From NCBI GenBank assembly GCA_964508025.1, contig CAZDSF010000010.1, positions 1 to 64,000 on the forward strand: a stretch of DNA of 64,000 bases, in the 5' to 3' direction. Both the position numbers and the translations under genes were made by a program. Of the stretch, positions 25,301 to 35,403 are shown piece after piece. A model generated the notes under the pieces. That model did no database searches, was not told the origin of the DNA, and saw only the letters and a list, made by a program, of their open reading frames with translations. This stretch comes from JAAZNO01 sp964508025 (GTDB lineage Bacteria > Chloroflexota > Anaerolineae > B4-G1 > SLSP01). Positions within the stretch are counted from its first letter, which is position 1. Every line of letters begins with the position of its first letter.

Positions 25301-27523
25301 ATGGAATGTCGCAAGGCGCAGCAAATACTCAAAATCACCCGTGAGTTGACCTTGCCTGTGCCGCTGGAACGTCTGCTGCACAAGATTGTTCAAGCGGCCG
25401 TCGAGCTGACCCAGACGCAAACCGCCGGCATCCTGTTGTACGATGAAAAGACCGCCGAGCTGCGCTTCAAAGTGGTCAGCCTGCACGAAGATCAGCTCTT
25501 CAACATCCCGGTGCCGGTTGAAAATTCCATTGCCGGCACGGCCTTCAGCTCCGGCGAACCGGTCATTGTGCCCGATGTGCGCGTTGATCCACGCTACTAT
25601 TCCCAAATCGAGCAGCTCACGGGATTGCAAGCGCACTCCCTGCTTGCCGTCCCCATGCAGTTTCAAGAACGCCGTATCGGGGTCTTGGAGGTGGAAAACA
25701 AGCGCAACCGGCGCCCCTTCGAGGTTGAGGATGTGACCTGTCTGATAACCCTGGCGGCGCAGGCTGCCATTGCCATCGAGAATGCACGGTTGCTCAACTC
25801 CCTGGAGCAGCGTGTCGTGGAACGCGAAGCGGCGTTACAGGCAGTCCTGGAACAGGAGCAGACATTGCGCGCCCTGTATCAAGCCAGCGCGGCGTTGACC
25901 AGCACGCTGGACTATGAGGAAGTGCTCGACCGCATTCTGGAGCAAATCGGCGCGCTGGTAGCGTATGACGCTGCCAATGTGATGTTGGTCGAAGGGGACG
26001 TGGCGCGGGTCTTTCGCGGGCGCGGTTATGAGCGTTTCGGAATCATGACCACGGTGCGGGAGATCGAATTCGAGATCTCGCAGGTGCGCGGGTTGGCGCT
26101 CATGCGCGAGACGCTACAACCGCTCGCCATTTCCGATGTCTTCACGAGCGACACCTGGGTGTATTCCCGCCCCGAACAACATTGGATTCGCTCCTACATT
26201 GGCGTACCCATTCACTTGCGGGGCCGGCTGCTGGGCTATTTGAGCGTGCTCAGCGCCACACCGGCCTTCTACACCACGAACGACGCGGTGCGCCTGGAGG
26301 CGCTGGCGCAGCAGGCCGCAGTAGCCATAGATAACGCCTATCTATATCAGCAGGCGCAGCTGGAAATCAAAGAGCGACAACGCGCGGAGCGGGAGTTACA
26401 GCAGCACCGCGAGCATTTGGAAGAACTGGTTGTTGCGCGCACGGCGGATCTCCAACACGCCATGCGACAATTGGAACAGGAAATCATCGAACGCGAGCAA
26501 CTGATTGGCGATCTCAAGGCTTTCTCGCATACCGTAGCGCACGATCTCAAGAATCCCCTCACAGTCATGGTAGGCTACAGTTCCTTGCTGGTGGAGCAGT
26601 TTGCCGAGACGAAATCCCCGGAATTGTCCAGCGCCGAGCTGCTGTTAAGCACCAGCGCCAAAATGGGCCACATCATTGATGAATTGCTCATGTTTGCCAA
26701 TGTGCGGCAAGCAGAAGTTAAGTTGAGCGCACTGGACATGGCGGCCATCATTGTAGAGGTAGAAACGCGGCTGGCGCATCTGGCAGCCCAAAAAGCCGCG
26801 CAGATCATCAAACCTGCCAGCTGGCCGATTGCCTGGGGCTATCCCGCCTGGGTTGAAGAAGTGTGGGTCAATCTGATTAGCAACGCGCTGAAATACGGAG
26901 GGCTTCCGGATCAGGGCATTCCCCCGCGCGTGGAATTAGGCTACACGATATTGGATGTCGCAACGCCAATTTCGGAAGCTGACGCCGCAGTAACCACACC
27001 GGCGCCAAACCTGCAATCCAAAATCATGTTCTGGGTGCGCGATAATGGGCCGGGGATTGCGCCGCAAGCGCAGGCCCGGTTGTTCACGCCCTTCACCCGC
27101 CTGGATACGTCGCACATCGAGGGGCATGGGCTGGGCTTATCCATCGTCAAACGCATGGTGGAGAAGCTCGGCGGCGAGGTGGGCGTCGAAAGTGCGCCGG
27201 GCCAGGGCGCGTGCTTCTTCTTCACGCTGCCTGCGTTTGGCGCGCTGGAGGCGGGAGCAGCGGCGCCGAGCCAACCGCCTTCCAAACCCGCCTTTGCGGC
27301 TCTTGGCGCGCGTCTGGCGACGCTGTGTTCGATTGAATCACTGGAGCAGCTGGCTGATGCCTGCGCCAGCGGCGATTGTGCGCTATTGCAAGCTTTAGCC
27401 GTCGAGATCCAACAACAAGATGTAGCGCTGGGGCAAGCCCTGCTGCAATTGACGCACGATTTCGATTATGCCGGTCTCGAAGCCGTCCTCCAAAGCGCCG
27501 GGTTCTGTAAGGACGAGTCGTGA
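25301..27523 (+). CDS. GAF-GAF sensor histidine kinase
   Basis: ATG 25301 is chosen because AAAGGTGAG ends 4 bases upstream; a GTG 9 bases earlier is possible. The 740-residue product has GAF 1 (about 10-160), GAF 2 (185-345), a coiled coil, a HisKA H-box 'HTVAHDLKNPLTVM' with His near 411, and HATPase_c with 'NALKYGG', 'DNGPGIAP' and 'GLGLSIVKRM'. The last 65 residues form a helical tail resembling those after some hybrid kinases. No membrane helices, so it is a soluble sensor. Its first GAF resembles that of the divergent kinase. Its stop overlaps the next start by 4 bases (GTGA). Confidence 0.9.
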   Translation: MECRKAQQILKITRELTLPVPLERLLHKIVQAAVELTQTQTAGILLYDEKTAELRFKVVSLHEDQLFNIPVPVENSIAGTAFSSGEPVIVPDVRVDPRYYSQIEQLTGLQAHSLLAVPMQFQERRIGVLEVENKRNRRPFEVEDVTCLITLAAQAAIAIENARLLNSLEQRVVEREAALQAVLEQEQTLRALYQASAALTSTLDYEEVLDRILEQIGALVAYDAANVMLVEGDVARVFRGRGYERFGIMTTVREIEFEISQVRGLALMRETLQPLAISDVFTSDTWVYSRPEQHWIRSYIGVPIHLRGRLLGYLSVLSATPAFYTTNDAVRLEALAQQAAVAIDNAYLYQQAQLEIKERQRAERELQQHREHLEELVVARTADLQHAMRQLEQEIIEREQLIGDLKAFSHTVAHDLKNPLTVMVGYSSLLVEQFAETKSPELSSAELLLSTSAKMGHIIDELLMFANVRQAEVKLSALDMAAIIVEVETRLAHLAAQKAAQIIKPASWPIAWGYPAWVEEVWVNLISNALKYGGLPDQGIPPRVELGYTILDVATPISEADAAVTTPAPNLQSKIMFWVRDNGPGIAPQAQARLFTPFTRLDTSHIEGHGLGLSIVKRMVEKLGGEVGVESAPGQGACFFFTLPAFGALEAGAAAPSQPPSKPAFAALGARLATLCSIESLEQLADACASGDCALLQALAVEIQQQDVALGQALLQLTHDFDYAGLEAVLQSAGFCKDES

Positions 27524-30500
27524 CGCAACTCGCGGTCTACATCCCCATGGATCGGCGCCAGGCGCTGGCGCGTGGGGCAACCTTGCCGGAGTTCGCGCAA
27601 GGCGCAGCGTTGTTCGCCGATATTTCCGGCTTCACCCCATTGGCGCGGGCGCTCGCGGCCCAACTCGGCCCCCAACGCGCAGCGGAAGAGCTCACCTTCT
27701 TCCTCAATCAAGTCTATGACGCGCTCATCGCCCAGGTGCATGCTTATGGCAGCAGCGTCATCGGCTTCGTGGGCGACGCCATCACCTGCTGGTTTGAAGA
27801 AAAGGCTGAAGAACACACCGCCTTATCTGCCATAGCGTGCGCTTTGGCGATGCAAGCAGCGATGGCGCCTTTTGCCGCCATCACGGTGACGCCCGCCGTG
27901 ACGACGGCGCTGCACATCAAGATCGGCATCGCTGCGGGGCCGGCGCGCCGCTACTGCGTGGGCGACCCGGAGATCCAAGTGCTGGATGTGCTGGCCGGCG
28001 AGACCTTGCAGCGCATGTCGCAGGCCGAGGGGCAGGCGCTACGAGGCGAGGTTCTGGCAGATGAAAGCCTTGCAGTTCCCCTGCAAGACACGCTGACCAT
28101 CAGCGAATGGCGCACGCATCCCGAAAGCGGACGCCGCCTGGCTGTAGTATCCGGGTTGAAGACGAAGGTCGCGCCGCATCCCTGGCCGCCTTTGGCGCCG
28201 GCCGCGCTCGACGCTGCGCAGCTGCACTCATGGGTCTTACCCGCGTTGCACTCACATCTCCATGCGACGGCAGGCGACTACCGCGCCGAACTGCGCCCGG
28301 CAACCTCGCTCTTCTTGCGCTTCTCCGGCCTGGATTACGACACCGATCCCGCAGCCGGCGTCAAACTCGATGCCTACATGCGTTGGGTGCAGCAAGTGGT
28401 CACGCAGCACGGCGGCAACGTGATCCAGCTGACCATTGGCGATAAGGGGAGTTTCCTGTACGCCGCCTTCGGCGCGCCCGTGGCTTACGGCGACGACGCC
28501 TATCGCGCGGCGCAAGCGGGCCTGGCGCTCAGCGCGCCGCCGGCGCAGCTCGAATTCACACCGCAGGCGCAAATCGGCATCGCCAGCGGCCCGGCGCGGA
28601 CGGGCGAATACGGCAGTGCGACCCGCCGCACCTATGGCGTCATCGGCGATGATGCGGTGCTCGCCGCCCGGCTGATGGCAGCCGCCCCGCCCGGCGAGAT
28701 TCGCTGCGCGCACAGCATCTACATCCAGACGCGCGCGCGGGTTGGCTACGAGAACCTGCTGCCGGTGCGCGTCAAAGGCCGCGCGGAGCTCGTGCGGGTC
28801 TATCGGCCCCTGGCTCATGCGCCAGCCTCCACCGGCGATGACGCCGCGCTGGTGGGCCGCCACGCCGAGCTGCACCGCCTGGAGCGCTGCCTTGACGCGC
28901 TGCAAGCCGGACATCCGCACGGGCTATTGCTCGAAGGCGAGGCCGGCATCGGCAAGACGCGGCTGATTGACGCGCTGAAGCAGCTCACACACGAACGCGG
29001 CTTCACAGGCTTGCTGGGCGCCGGTCAAAGCATTCAGCAGCAGACGCCTTATCGCGCCTGGCGGGATATTTTCGCCGCTTATTTTGATATCGAGAATACG
29101 AGCGATCCCGTGGCCCGCCGCCGAAACGTCGCCGCAGCTATGGCGCACATCGCCCCTGAACAAGCCGAACACGCGCCGCTGCTCAATCCGCTGCTCGATC
29201 TGGATTTCCCCGAAACGCCATTGACCGCCGCCCTCACCCCCGAATTACGGCAACACGCGCTCCGCCAACTGCTTTTGGCGTTACTGATGACCTGGGCCAA
29301 GGCGCAACCCCTGATCCTGGTGCTGGAAGATGCGCACTGGCTCGATGCGCTCTCGTGGCAGCTGGCAGAAGATGTGGCGCGACGGGCATGGGTGTACGAA
29401 CTACCGTTGCTCCTGGTCGTGGCGCATCGCCCGCTGGAGCTGGGACATCCCGCCGAAGCAACGCTGCAACGCCTGCGCGCGTTGCCCTTTGTCGAGACGT
29501 TACGTCTGGAAGGGCTGACGCCGGCGGAAATTGTGGCGCTGGCAGCTCAGCGATTGGGCGTCCCTGTGACGGCGCTGCCAGAAGCCCTGGCCGCAGCGCT
29601 TCAGACCCGTTCCGGCGGCAATCCATTCTTCGCCGAGGAAATGCTGCACGCGCTGCGCGAGCGCGGCATACTTACGTCGCCGGCGCACATCGTCGGCGAT
29701 TTGGAGCAGACGATCCAAACCTTGCCAGAGACGCTCCACGGGTTAATCCTGGCGCGTATTGACAGTCTGCCAGCGATGCAACAAGCCGTGCTCAAAGTGG
29801 CTGCGGTCATCGGGCGCAGTTTCCCCTTTGCGCCGCTCCATGCCGCGTTCATCCAATGGTACGCCCCCATATCAGAAGCGAACCTGCGCGCGGAGCTTCT
29901 GGCGCTCAATCAGCGCGATTTCACTTTCGTTGAGGCGCCGGAACCGGAGCTGACCTATGTATTCAAGCACATCATCACGCAGGAAGCCGCCTATCAAACG
30001 CTGCTCTTTGCACAACGCCGCGAGCTGCACGCGCTGATCGCCGATTGGTACGCCGCGCAGCCGGTTTCGACCAGGCAATTGCCGCTGCTGGTGCATCACT
30101 ACCATCAGGCAGAGCGACCAGAAGCGGAACGTCACTACGCCGGACTGGCGGGCGAACAGGCAGCGCGCTATTATGACAATGCCAATGCCATTGCTTACTT
30201 CAGCCGGGCGCTGGCGCTCACCCCGGATTCCGCGTTGGAGCTGCGCTATCGGCTGCTGCTGAGACGCGAGGCGGTCTACGATGTTCTGGGCGAGCGCGCC
30301 GCGCAACTTGAGGATCTTCAGGCTTTGGCGCGGATTGCAGCGGCCCTGGAGAATCCCCGGCAATCTGCCACAGTGGCCCTGAGACAAGCGCGGTACGCCC
30401 GCGCTGTAGATGATTATCCCACGGCGCTGGCCTCAGTGCAACAAGCCACGCAGCTCGCCGTAAAATGTGGGTATAGCCTGCTGGAGATCCAAGGCTTGCA

Positions 30501-31515
30501 GACCTGGGGGCGCATTCTACGGCAGCAAGGCAATGTGGATGCGGCGCGGGTCTGTCTGGAACTGGCGCTCGCGTTGGCGCAGCAGCACGAGCAGCGGTTG
30601 GAAGAAGCGCGCTGCCTGCACGATTTGGGTACGCTCCTGTATCAGGAGCAAAACTATGCGGACGCGCGCAACTATTATCAGCAGGCTGAGGCGATTTACA
30701 GAACGTTGGATTACAAGCAAGGTTTAGTGCAGTGCGCATTGATGTTCGGCGCGCTCTATGCGCAGACCGGCGATTACATAGCGGAGCAGGCGCAGTATCA
30801 GCAGGCGTTGGCCGAAAGTCGCGCCATCGGCTGGCGCTACGCGGAAGGGTTTGCGCTCAACAGTCTGGGCAACAATGCCTTCGACCTGGGAGATTATCGC
30901 GCCGCGCAGGATTACCATACCCAGGCGTTACAGATGAGTCGTGAAGTCGGCCACCGTGAAGGGGTGGCGCTCAGCCTGGACACGCTGGGCCTGATCCACA
31001 CGATGTTGGGCGAGTTCGAGGCGGCAATTGAGATAGGGCAAGCGGCTTTGGAATTACAACGCGAGATTGAGGACACCTACAGCCTGGGCTACACGCTGAA
31101 CCACCTGGGATTGGCATGGTTGGAAGCAGGGCAGCCGCAACAGGCCGCGGCGGCTTTCACTGAGGCGTTGGCGCTGCGCCGCGCGCTGGAACAGAGCGGC
31201 GCCGCACTGGACGACCTCGCCGGGCTGGCCCGCGCCGCGCTCATGGAAGGCGCCGTATCCCAGGCGCGGGACTACGCCGCGGAGATCCTGACATACCTCG
31301 ATACGGCCTCGGTGGAAGGGGTCGAATTCCCCGTGCTGGTCTATCTCACCTGCTACCGCGTGCTGCGCGCCGCCGAAGAGCACCCCCTCGCAGAAGCCCT
31401 GCGTGCCAGGGGCCTGCAATTATTGCAGGAACGCGCCGCCGCAATCCACGATCCCGCGTTGCGCGCGCAGTTCTTGGAGCGTGTGCCGTTCAATGCAGAG
31501 CTTGGCAACGCCTGA
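27520..31515 (+). CDS. Tandem cyclase-homology, AAA ATPase and TPR protein
   Basis: GTG start overlapping the kinase stop; 1331 residues. Cyclase-homology domain 1 (about 25-185) has 'FADISGF' and 'GFVGDAITCWF', the two metal aspartates of class III cyclases. Domain 2 (255-425) keeps 'TIGDKGSFLYAAFG' but replaces the first Asp ('FLRFSGLD') and lacks the usual Asn in 'DDAVLAARL'. Then an ATPase with Walker A GEAGIGKT (about 472) and Walker B 'LILVLEDAHW'. Then TPRs from about 840 to 1290. The order matches soluble adenylyl cyclase (ADCY10) and related bacterial proteins. Whether it makes cAMP is unclear. Probably a signalling output of the coupled kinase operon. Confidence 0.87.
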   Translation: MTQLAVYIPMDRRQALARGATLPEFAQGAALFADISGFTPLARALAAQLGPQRAAEELTFFLNQVYDALIAQVHAYGSSVIGFVGDAITCWFEEKAEEHTALSAIACALAMQAAMAPFAAITVTPAVTTALHIKIGIAAGPARRYCVGDPEIQVLDVLAGETLQRMSQAEGQALRGEVLADESLAVPLQDTLTISEWRTHPESGRRLAVVSGLKTKVAPHPWPPLAPAALDAAQLHSWVLPALHSHLHATAGDYRAELRPATSLFLRFSGLDYDTDPAAGVKLDAYMRWVQQVVTQHGGNVIQLTIGDKGSFLYAAFGAPVAYGDDAYRAAQAGLALSAPPAQLEFTPQAQIGIASGPARTGEYGSATRRTYGVIGDDAVLAARLMAAAPPGEIRCAHSIYIQTRARVGYENLLPVRVKGRAELVRVYRPLAHAPASTGDDAALVGRHAELHRLERCLDALQAGHPHGLLLEGEAGIGKTRLIDALKQLTHERGFTGLLGAGQSIQQQTPYRAWRDIFAAYFDIENTSDPVARRRNVAAAMAHIAPEQAEHAPLLNPLLDLDFPETPLTAALTPELRQHALRQLLLALLMTWAKAQPLILVLEDAHWLDALSWQLAEDVARRAWVYELPLLLVVAHRPLELGHPAEATLQRLRALPFVETLRLEGLTPAEIVALAAQRLGVPVTALPEALAAALQTRSGGNPFFAEEMLHALRERGILTSPAHIVGDLEQTIQTLPETLHGLILARIDSLPAMQQAVLKVAAVIGRSFPFAPLHAAFIQWYAPISEANLRAELLALNQRDFTFVEAPEPELTYVFKHIITQEAAYQTLLFAQRRELHALIADWYAAQPVSTRQLPLLVHHYHQAERPEAERHYAGLAGEQAARYYDNANAIAYFSRALALTPDSALELRYRLLLRREAVYDVLGERAAQLEDLQALARIAAALENPRQSATVALRQARYARAVDDYPTALASVQQATQLAVKCGYSLLEIQGLQTWGRILRQQGNVDAARVCLELALALAQQHEQRLEEARCLHDLGTLLYQEQNYADARNYYQQAEAIYRTLDYKQGLVQCALMFGALYAQTGDYIAEQAQYQQALAESRAIGWRYAEGFALNSLGNNAFDLGDYRAAQDYHTQALQMSREVGHREGVALSLDTLGLIHTMLGEFEAAIEIGQAALELQREIEDTYSLGYTLNHLGLAWLEAGQPQQAAAAFTEALALRRALEQSGAALDDLAGLARAALMEGAVSQARDYAAEILTYLDTASVEGVEFPVLVYLTCYRVLRAAEEHPLAEALRARGLQLLQERAAAIHDPALRAQFLERVPFNAELGNA

Positions 31516-31565
31516 GCGCGTTGCCAAGCTGCAAGGTCGCTTCGATTAAGGTTGAGATTAAGCCC

Positions 31566-31594
31566 TTGAAATAAAAAAGATAATAGTATATAAT
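31566..31594 (+). promoter_or_regulatory. Strong promoter for peroxiredoxin
   Basis: TTGAAA (31566-31571), a 17-base A/T-rich spacer and TATAAT (31589-31594) give a near-consensus housekeeping promoter 45 bases before ATG 31639. Confidence 0.8.
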
Positions 31595-31638
31595 ATAGTC
31601 GTGTCACACGCTTATACAATCCATAAGGAGAGAAACTC

Positions 31639-32106
31639 ATGGAAAAGAAGCAGTTGCAAATTGGCGCGCTCGCACCCGATTTCGTCTTGAAAGATCAGGA
31701 TGGGAAGGAAATCGCACTGAGCGCCTTGCGCGGCAAGAAAGTCGTGTTGTCTTTTCACCCGCTGGCATGGACCGGCGTCTGCGCGACCCAGATGCAGCAG
31801 TTGGATGCTAACCAGGCGACATTGGAAGCGCACAACGCGATTGGACTGGGCGTGAGCATTGATTCGCGGCAGGCCAAGAAGCCCTGGGCCGAGCAGCTGG
31901 GCATCCAGAGGACCTCGCTGCTTGCCGATTTCTGGCCCCATGGCGCAGTGGCAGAAGCCTTTGGCATCCTGCGTGAAGCGGACGGTTTCAGCGAGCGCGC
32001 GGTTTTCATCGTAGATCCTGAGGGGAAAATCGCCTGGAAGAAAGTGTATCCCATCGGGGAGCTGCCCGACATCAACGAAATTCTCGCCGCCGTCGCCGCC
32101 ATCTAG
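31639..32106 (+). CDS. 1-Cys peroxiredoxin (AhpE/BCP-like)
   Basis: A 155-residue thioredoxin-fold protein. The peroxidatic site PLAWTGVC (Cys48) matches PxxxTxxC, and the conserved Arg appears in 'GFSERAVFIVD'. Cys48 is the only cysteine, so it must be recycled by an external thiol as in AhpE-type 1-Cys enzymes. It reduces hydrogen peroxide or organic peroxides in the cytoplasm. Translation starts at ATG 31639 behind AAGGAG. Monocistronic, with its own strong promoter and a terminator-like hairpin. Confidence 0.92.
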   Translation: MEKKQLQIGALAPDFVLKDQDGKEIALSALRGKKVVLSFHPLAWTGVCATQMQQLDANQATLEAHNAIGLGVSIDSRQAKKPWAEQLGIQRTSLLADFWPHGAVAEAFGILREADGFSERAVFIVDPEGKIAWKKVYPIGELPDINEILAAVAAI

Positions 32107-32126
32107 GCGTATCTATGCGCCGCCAC

Positions 32127-32165
32127 GAGAACGCGGAGCCAGCCTGGCGGCGGCTCCGCGTTCTC
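32127..32165. terminator. Hairpin between peroxiredoxin and DUF4139 gene
   Basis: A perfect 14-bp stem, GAGAACGCGGAGCC (32127-32140) with GGCTCCGCGTTCTC (32152-32165), and an 11-base loop between convergent genes. No U-tract on either side. Confidence 0.65.
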
Positions 32166-32185
32166 CACGTTCTGCGCGTTGAAAC

Positions 32186-34129
32186 TCACAGGCTCTTGAG
32201 CCGCGTCTCGATCTCCTGCTTCACCTTCTCCATGTTGGCGGTATACTCCGCCTCCCGCTGAGCAAGGATTTGCAGTTTCCCATCCGAAGCTTCGAGCTGT
32301 TCCACATAGCGCGCGCGCAACGCGCCTTCTTTGCCGGTCTGCGAAAGCGCCTGCAGATTCTCCCGCAGCTGTTGCTGCGCCTGGTAGACGCGCTGGCGTT
32401 CTTGCTCCACTTCGGCAATTTTCTTCTCATAATCGCGGATGGTATCCCAAAGCATGAGCAATTTGAGGGCTTTATCCATCGCTTGCCGGTCGAGCAATCC
32501 CCGCTGGAGATACACCTGCAAGCCCTCATACGATTGTTTCTGCAATTCCTCGCGCCGCCGCATTAGTCGCCGTTCCTGCACTTTGAGCGTCGTCTCGCCG
32601 TGCGCCGCCGCACGCACCTCGAAGCGCAACATATCTTCGGTGTGTTCTCTGGGAGCAGGCGTATCAAAGAGATCGAAGTCTGCTGTACGCGGGTGCTCGA
32701 TCAGGATGTGATACGCTTTTTCCGTGTTGTTCGTGACCTGGTATGTGCGCCACCGAATGTGCCACTCCTCAAATTGCAGATACAACCCTTGTAGTTCCAG
32801 CGCGCGCGTCTCGGTGCTGCTGCCGTTATGCTCCTTGATGCGAATACCCAGCTCCACAGCGTAGGGAACCACGCCCTCGCCCTCGACTGCCGTAAAGGGC
32901 AGAATGGCCTCGCCCACGTATTCCCCGTCTTCGATGACGGTGAGCGGCCCGCGCTCCAGGGTCAGCCCGGTGCCGTTCTTGAAGCGCAGCGTCGCTACCG
33001 GGTGCGTGGGCAGCTTCGCGCCGTTGTAGAGCAGATCCTTGCGGTAATCCAGGTCCGCGCCGATGATGGGAACCATCGCCGACTGTCCCCGCCCCACGGT
33101 GACGGGCGTTCCGATGTTATATTGGAAGAGCTCGCCCAGCGCCTTGCCGGTAGCGGCGACTTGCGCCGCCTGCGCGATGGCTTCCCGCGAGGGTGGCGCG
33201 GGCGCCGGCGCGCGCATCATCTCCGCCATACCGAAGCCCGCGCCCAACGCCGGCGGCGCTTCCGCAATAGCCCCCATCGCTGCCCGGGTGCGTTTAGCCG
33301 CTTCGAATTCCACCGGCGCCGCCGCGACGCGGGCTTCTTCTTCCACCTTGGGCCGCTCCGGCGTGAAGGGCGTGTAGAGATCGTACACAAAAGAGATCGG
33401 CATTCCTGCAACCAGCGAGAGCGAAATACCCTGGAGATCCTCCTCCAGCCGGTTATCGAACAGCCCCCACCCTTGAAGCAACGCGCGCCCCTCGCCCGGC
33501 TTCGCGCCCGATTCGGCGACCAGCCGGTAGCTCACGCGCCACGTGGGTGCGGGCGCGACATAGCGCACGGAGAGCTCATGCTCCCCCGGCGTGAGACGAA
33601 TGGTCACATTACGGGTGCTGCCCTGGCTCAGCGCCGTCTGCAAGAAAAAGCGCAGGTCGCGCCCGCCCTGCTCGTCGAGGATGTCAAGGCCCTGAATGCG
33701 GCTCAGCGGCGTCACCTGTACCTTGTCCTCAGCCTCTTGCAGCACCGAGATCAGCGTCGTCCCCAGCGGCTCGCGCTCCGGCGCTTCGTCCGGCCCGACG
33801 AGCACGCCGGTCAATGTCTCGTCCTGATCCAGGCGCAAGATGACGCGCCGCCCACGCAGGCTCACGAGCAGATCGCGAAGGCTGTGCTGGTCACTCAGGC
33901 GCACGGTGCAGCCTTCTAACTGCTCCTCACGGGTCTGCGGCGTGGCGTAATCAATGCCGAGCACTTTGCCGCCATCCAAATCAATGACCGTGAGGCTCTT
34001 GAGCAGGTCGTTCATCTCCTGGACACGGAAAGCCAGTGTGACCTCTTCACCGCTGAAGCGCGCCCGCCGCTCGAAAAAGCCAACGCCGTGCTTGTACAGC
34101 GTGATATGGACAATAGGCAATGTGGTCAT
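32186..34129 (-). CDS. DUF4139 domain protein
   Basis: A 647-residue protein with the N-terminal 'LYKHGVGFFER' opening and the beta-rich C-terminal region found in DUF4139 proteins (the group containing eukaryotic and bacterial mucoidy-inhibitor-like proteins). A Pro/Ala-rich linker (about 270-315) divides the halves, and the C-terminal 110 residues are a charged coiled coil. No signal peptide or catalytic motif is apparent. It starts at ATG 34129 behind AAGGGG. Function of the family is not established. Confidence 0.8.
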   Translation of the reverse strand: MTTLPIVHITLYKHGVGFFERRARFSGEEVTLAFRVQEMNDLLKSLTVIDLDGGKVLGIDYATPQTREEQLEGCTVRLSDQHSLRDLLVSLRGRRVILRLDQDETLTGVLVGPDEAPEREPLGTTLISVLQEAEDKVQVTPLSRIQGLDILDEQGGRDLRFFLQTALSQGSTRNVTIRLTPGEHELSVRYVAPAPTWRVSYRLVAESGAKPGEGRALLQGWGLFDNRLEEDLQGISLSLVAGMPISFVYDLYTPFTPERPKVEEEARVAAAPVEFEAAKRTRAAMGAIAEAPPALGAGFGMAEMMRAPAPAPPSREAIAQAAQVAATGKALGELFQYNIGTPVTVGRGQSAMVPIIGADLDYRKDLLYNGAKLPTHPVATLRFKNGTGLTLERGPLTVIEDGEYVGEAILPFTAVEGEGVVPYAVELGIRIKEHNGSSTETRALELQGLYLQFEEWHIRWRTYQVTNNTEKAYHILIEHPRTADFDLFDTPAPREHTEDMLRFEVRAAAHGETTLKVQERRLMRRREELQKQSYEGLQVYLQRGLLDRQAMDKALKLLMLWDTIRDYEKKIAEVEQERQRVYQAQQQLRENLQALSQTGKEGALRARYVEQLEASDGKLQILAQREAEYTANMEKVKQEIETRLKSL

Positions 34130-34221
34130 TGTACCCCTTATGAAAAGTATGAAAGCTGAAGGCGAAAGGATGAAGCGACTTTGCGCTGGAATTCATCCGC
34201 AGCCCTTATACATGCAAACAC

Positions 34222-34252
34222 ATGAAAGGTGAAGCGTAGCTTCACCTTTCAT
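34222..34252 (-). terminator. Terminator hairpin after membrane-protein gene
   Basis: A perfect 14-bp stem, ATGAAAGGTGAAGC (34222-34235) with GCTTCACCTTTCAT (34239-34252), with a 3-base loop. It lies 30 bases past the stop of the gene at 34282, between that gene and the DUF4139 start. Confidence 0.7.
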
Positions 34253-34281
34253 TATACACCTGAGCAACTGGCAATGGAAAC

Positions 34282-35322
34282 TCAATCGCTGGCAGCGGCA
34301 AGTTCCGGCAGGGAGGGCGCCGCCGCCTCGACGGCAAGCTGTTCCAGCGCCCGCAGCTCGCGGTAGGCCAACGTCCACGTGGTGGAAGCGAAGGTCTCGT
34401 AGAGGCCACCAACGAACAGGCTGGGCAGTAAGACGATAGCCAGGAAGATCAGCAGCCCGATGCTGCCGCCGATGATCCACGGCAGTGCGCCCCTGCTCAC
34501 CAGACTAACCAGACCGCCAATCAGCAGCGCGGGCAGCCCGCCGGTTACACCACCCAGAATCAGCAGCAGGATGACGACCGGAATCATCACCAGCGCAAAG
34601 GCGATCTGGATGCCGAACATCAGCAGCCACATGAGCGCCACATCCTTGAAGTGCGCGCGCACAAAGCCGAAGCCCTCGCGCATGGCCTCGAAGACGCCGC
34701 GCCCTTCTAACACGCACACCCGGCGAATGATGTGCAGGAAAACGCTGAGCACCGTTCCGACGACGATAGCGAGCACAATCACCAGGAAGAAGAATCCGAT
34801 GGCGCCGACCGTGCCAATGACGCGCAGCGCGGTGCTGCGGGTGAGCCACACCAGGAGCGGCGCGGCGGACAGCAAAAACAGCGTCACGAACACGATGCCC
34901 ATCACAAGGCCGACCAGCAGCTCGATCAAGAACAGCCGCCACGCAGCCCGCGACCAGCCCAACCGGAAGCCCTGCTTGACGGTGCGTTGCTCACCGGTCT
35001 CTTCGTGCTCATCCACCATGCGGATGAGAGACGTCTCGGCGACATAGCGCGCGATCACCGAGAGCACCGTGAGCACCAGGATGAAACTGCACAGCGCCAC
35101 GACGGCAGCGATGATGACGCCGGTGGTTACGGTTGGAAATTCCAGCGCGCCAGGCCAGTTCCATTCGCCGCCGTTCCCGCTGAACTGCGCGCCAGTATTG
35201 CCGCCGCCGCCGCCACCGCCGCCGCCACCAGAGGTCAGCGCCAGCAAAATGCCGAAGACCCAGAGGGCCTTATATCGCCAGGTCGTATTCCAGGCTTGCT
35301 TGATGATGTTGATATGATCCAT
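34282..35322 (-). CDS. Multi-pass membrane protein with poly-glycine segment
   Basis: A 346-residue protein with about six hydrophobic helices. The N-terminus 'MDHINIIKQAWNTTWRYKALW' followed by a helix is typical of a widespread uncharacterised actinobacterial/Chloroflexota membrane family. An uninterrupted run of ten glycines (around residues 33-42) sits in the first external loop. It starts at ATG 35322 behind AAGGAGG. It lies directly downstream of the ECF sigma/anti-sigma pair, separated by GTTGCTG-type repeats, and may belong to that regulon. No function can be assigned. Confidence 0.65.
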   Translation of the reverse strand: MDHINIIKQAWNTTWRYKALWVFGILLALTSGGGGGGGGGGNTGAQFSGNGGEWNWPGALEFPTVTTGVIIAAVVALCSFILVLTVLSVIARYVAETSLIRMVDEHEETGEQRTVKQGFRLGWSRAAWRLFLIELLVGLVMGIVFVTLFLLSAAPLLVWLTRSTALRVIGTVGAIGFFFLVIVLAIVVGTVLSVFLHIIRRVCVLEGRGVFEAMREGFGFVRAHFKDVALMWLLMFGIQIAFALVMIPVVILLLILGGVTGGLPALLIGGLVSLVSRGALPWIIGGSIGLLIFLAIVLLPSLFVGGLYETFASTTWTLAYRELRALEQLAVEAAAPSLPELAAASD

Positions 35323-35340
35323 TGCAATACCTCCTTAATA

Positions 35341-35379
35341 GTTGCGAGTTGTGAGTTGCTGGTTACTGGTTGCTGGTTG
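35341..35379. repeat. GTTGCTG-type heptamer repeat
   Basis: Five consecutive heptamers (GTTGCGA, GTTGTGA, GTTGCTG, GTTACTG, GTTGCTG) plus GTTG, between the anti-sigma gene and the membrane-protein gene. Confidence 0.8.
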
Positions 35380-35403
35380 TCCCATTGCGCACCATCTCAC
35401 GTT

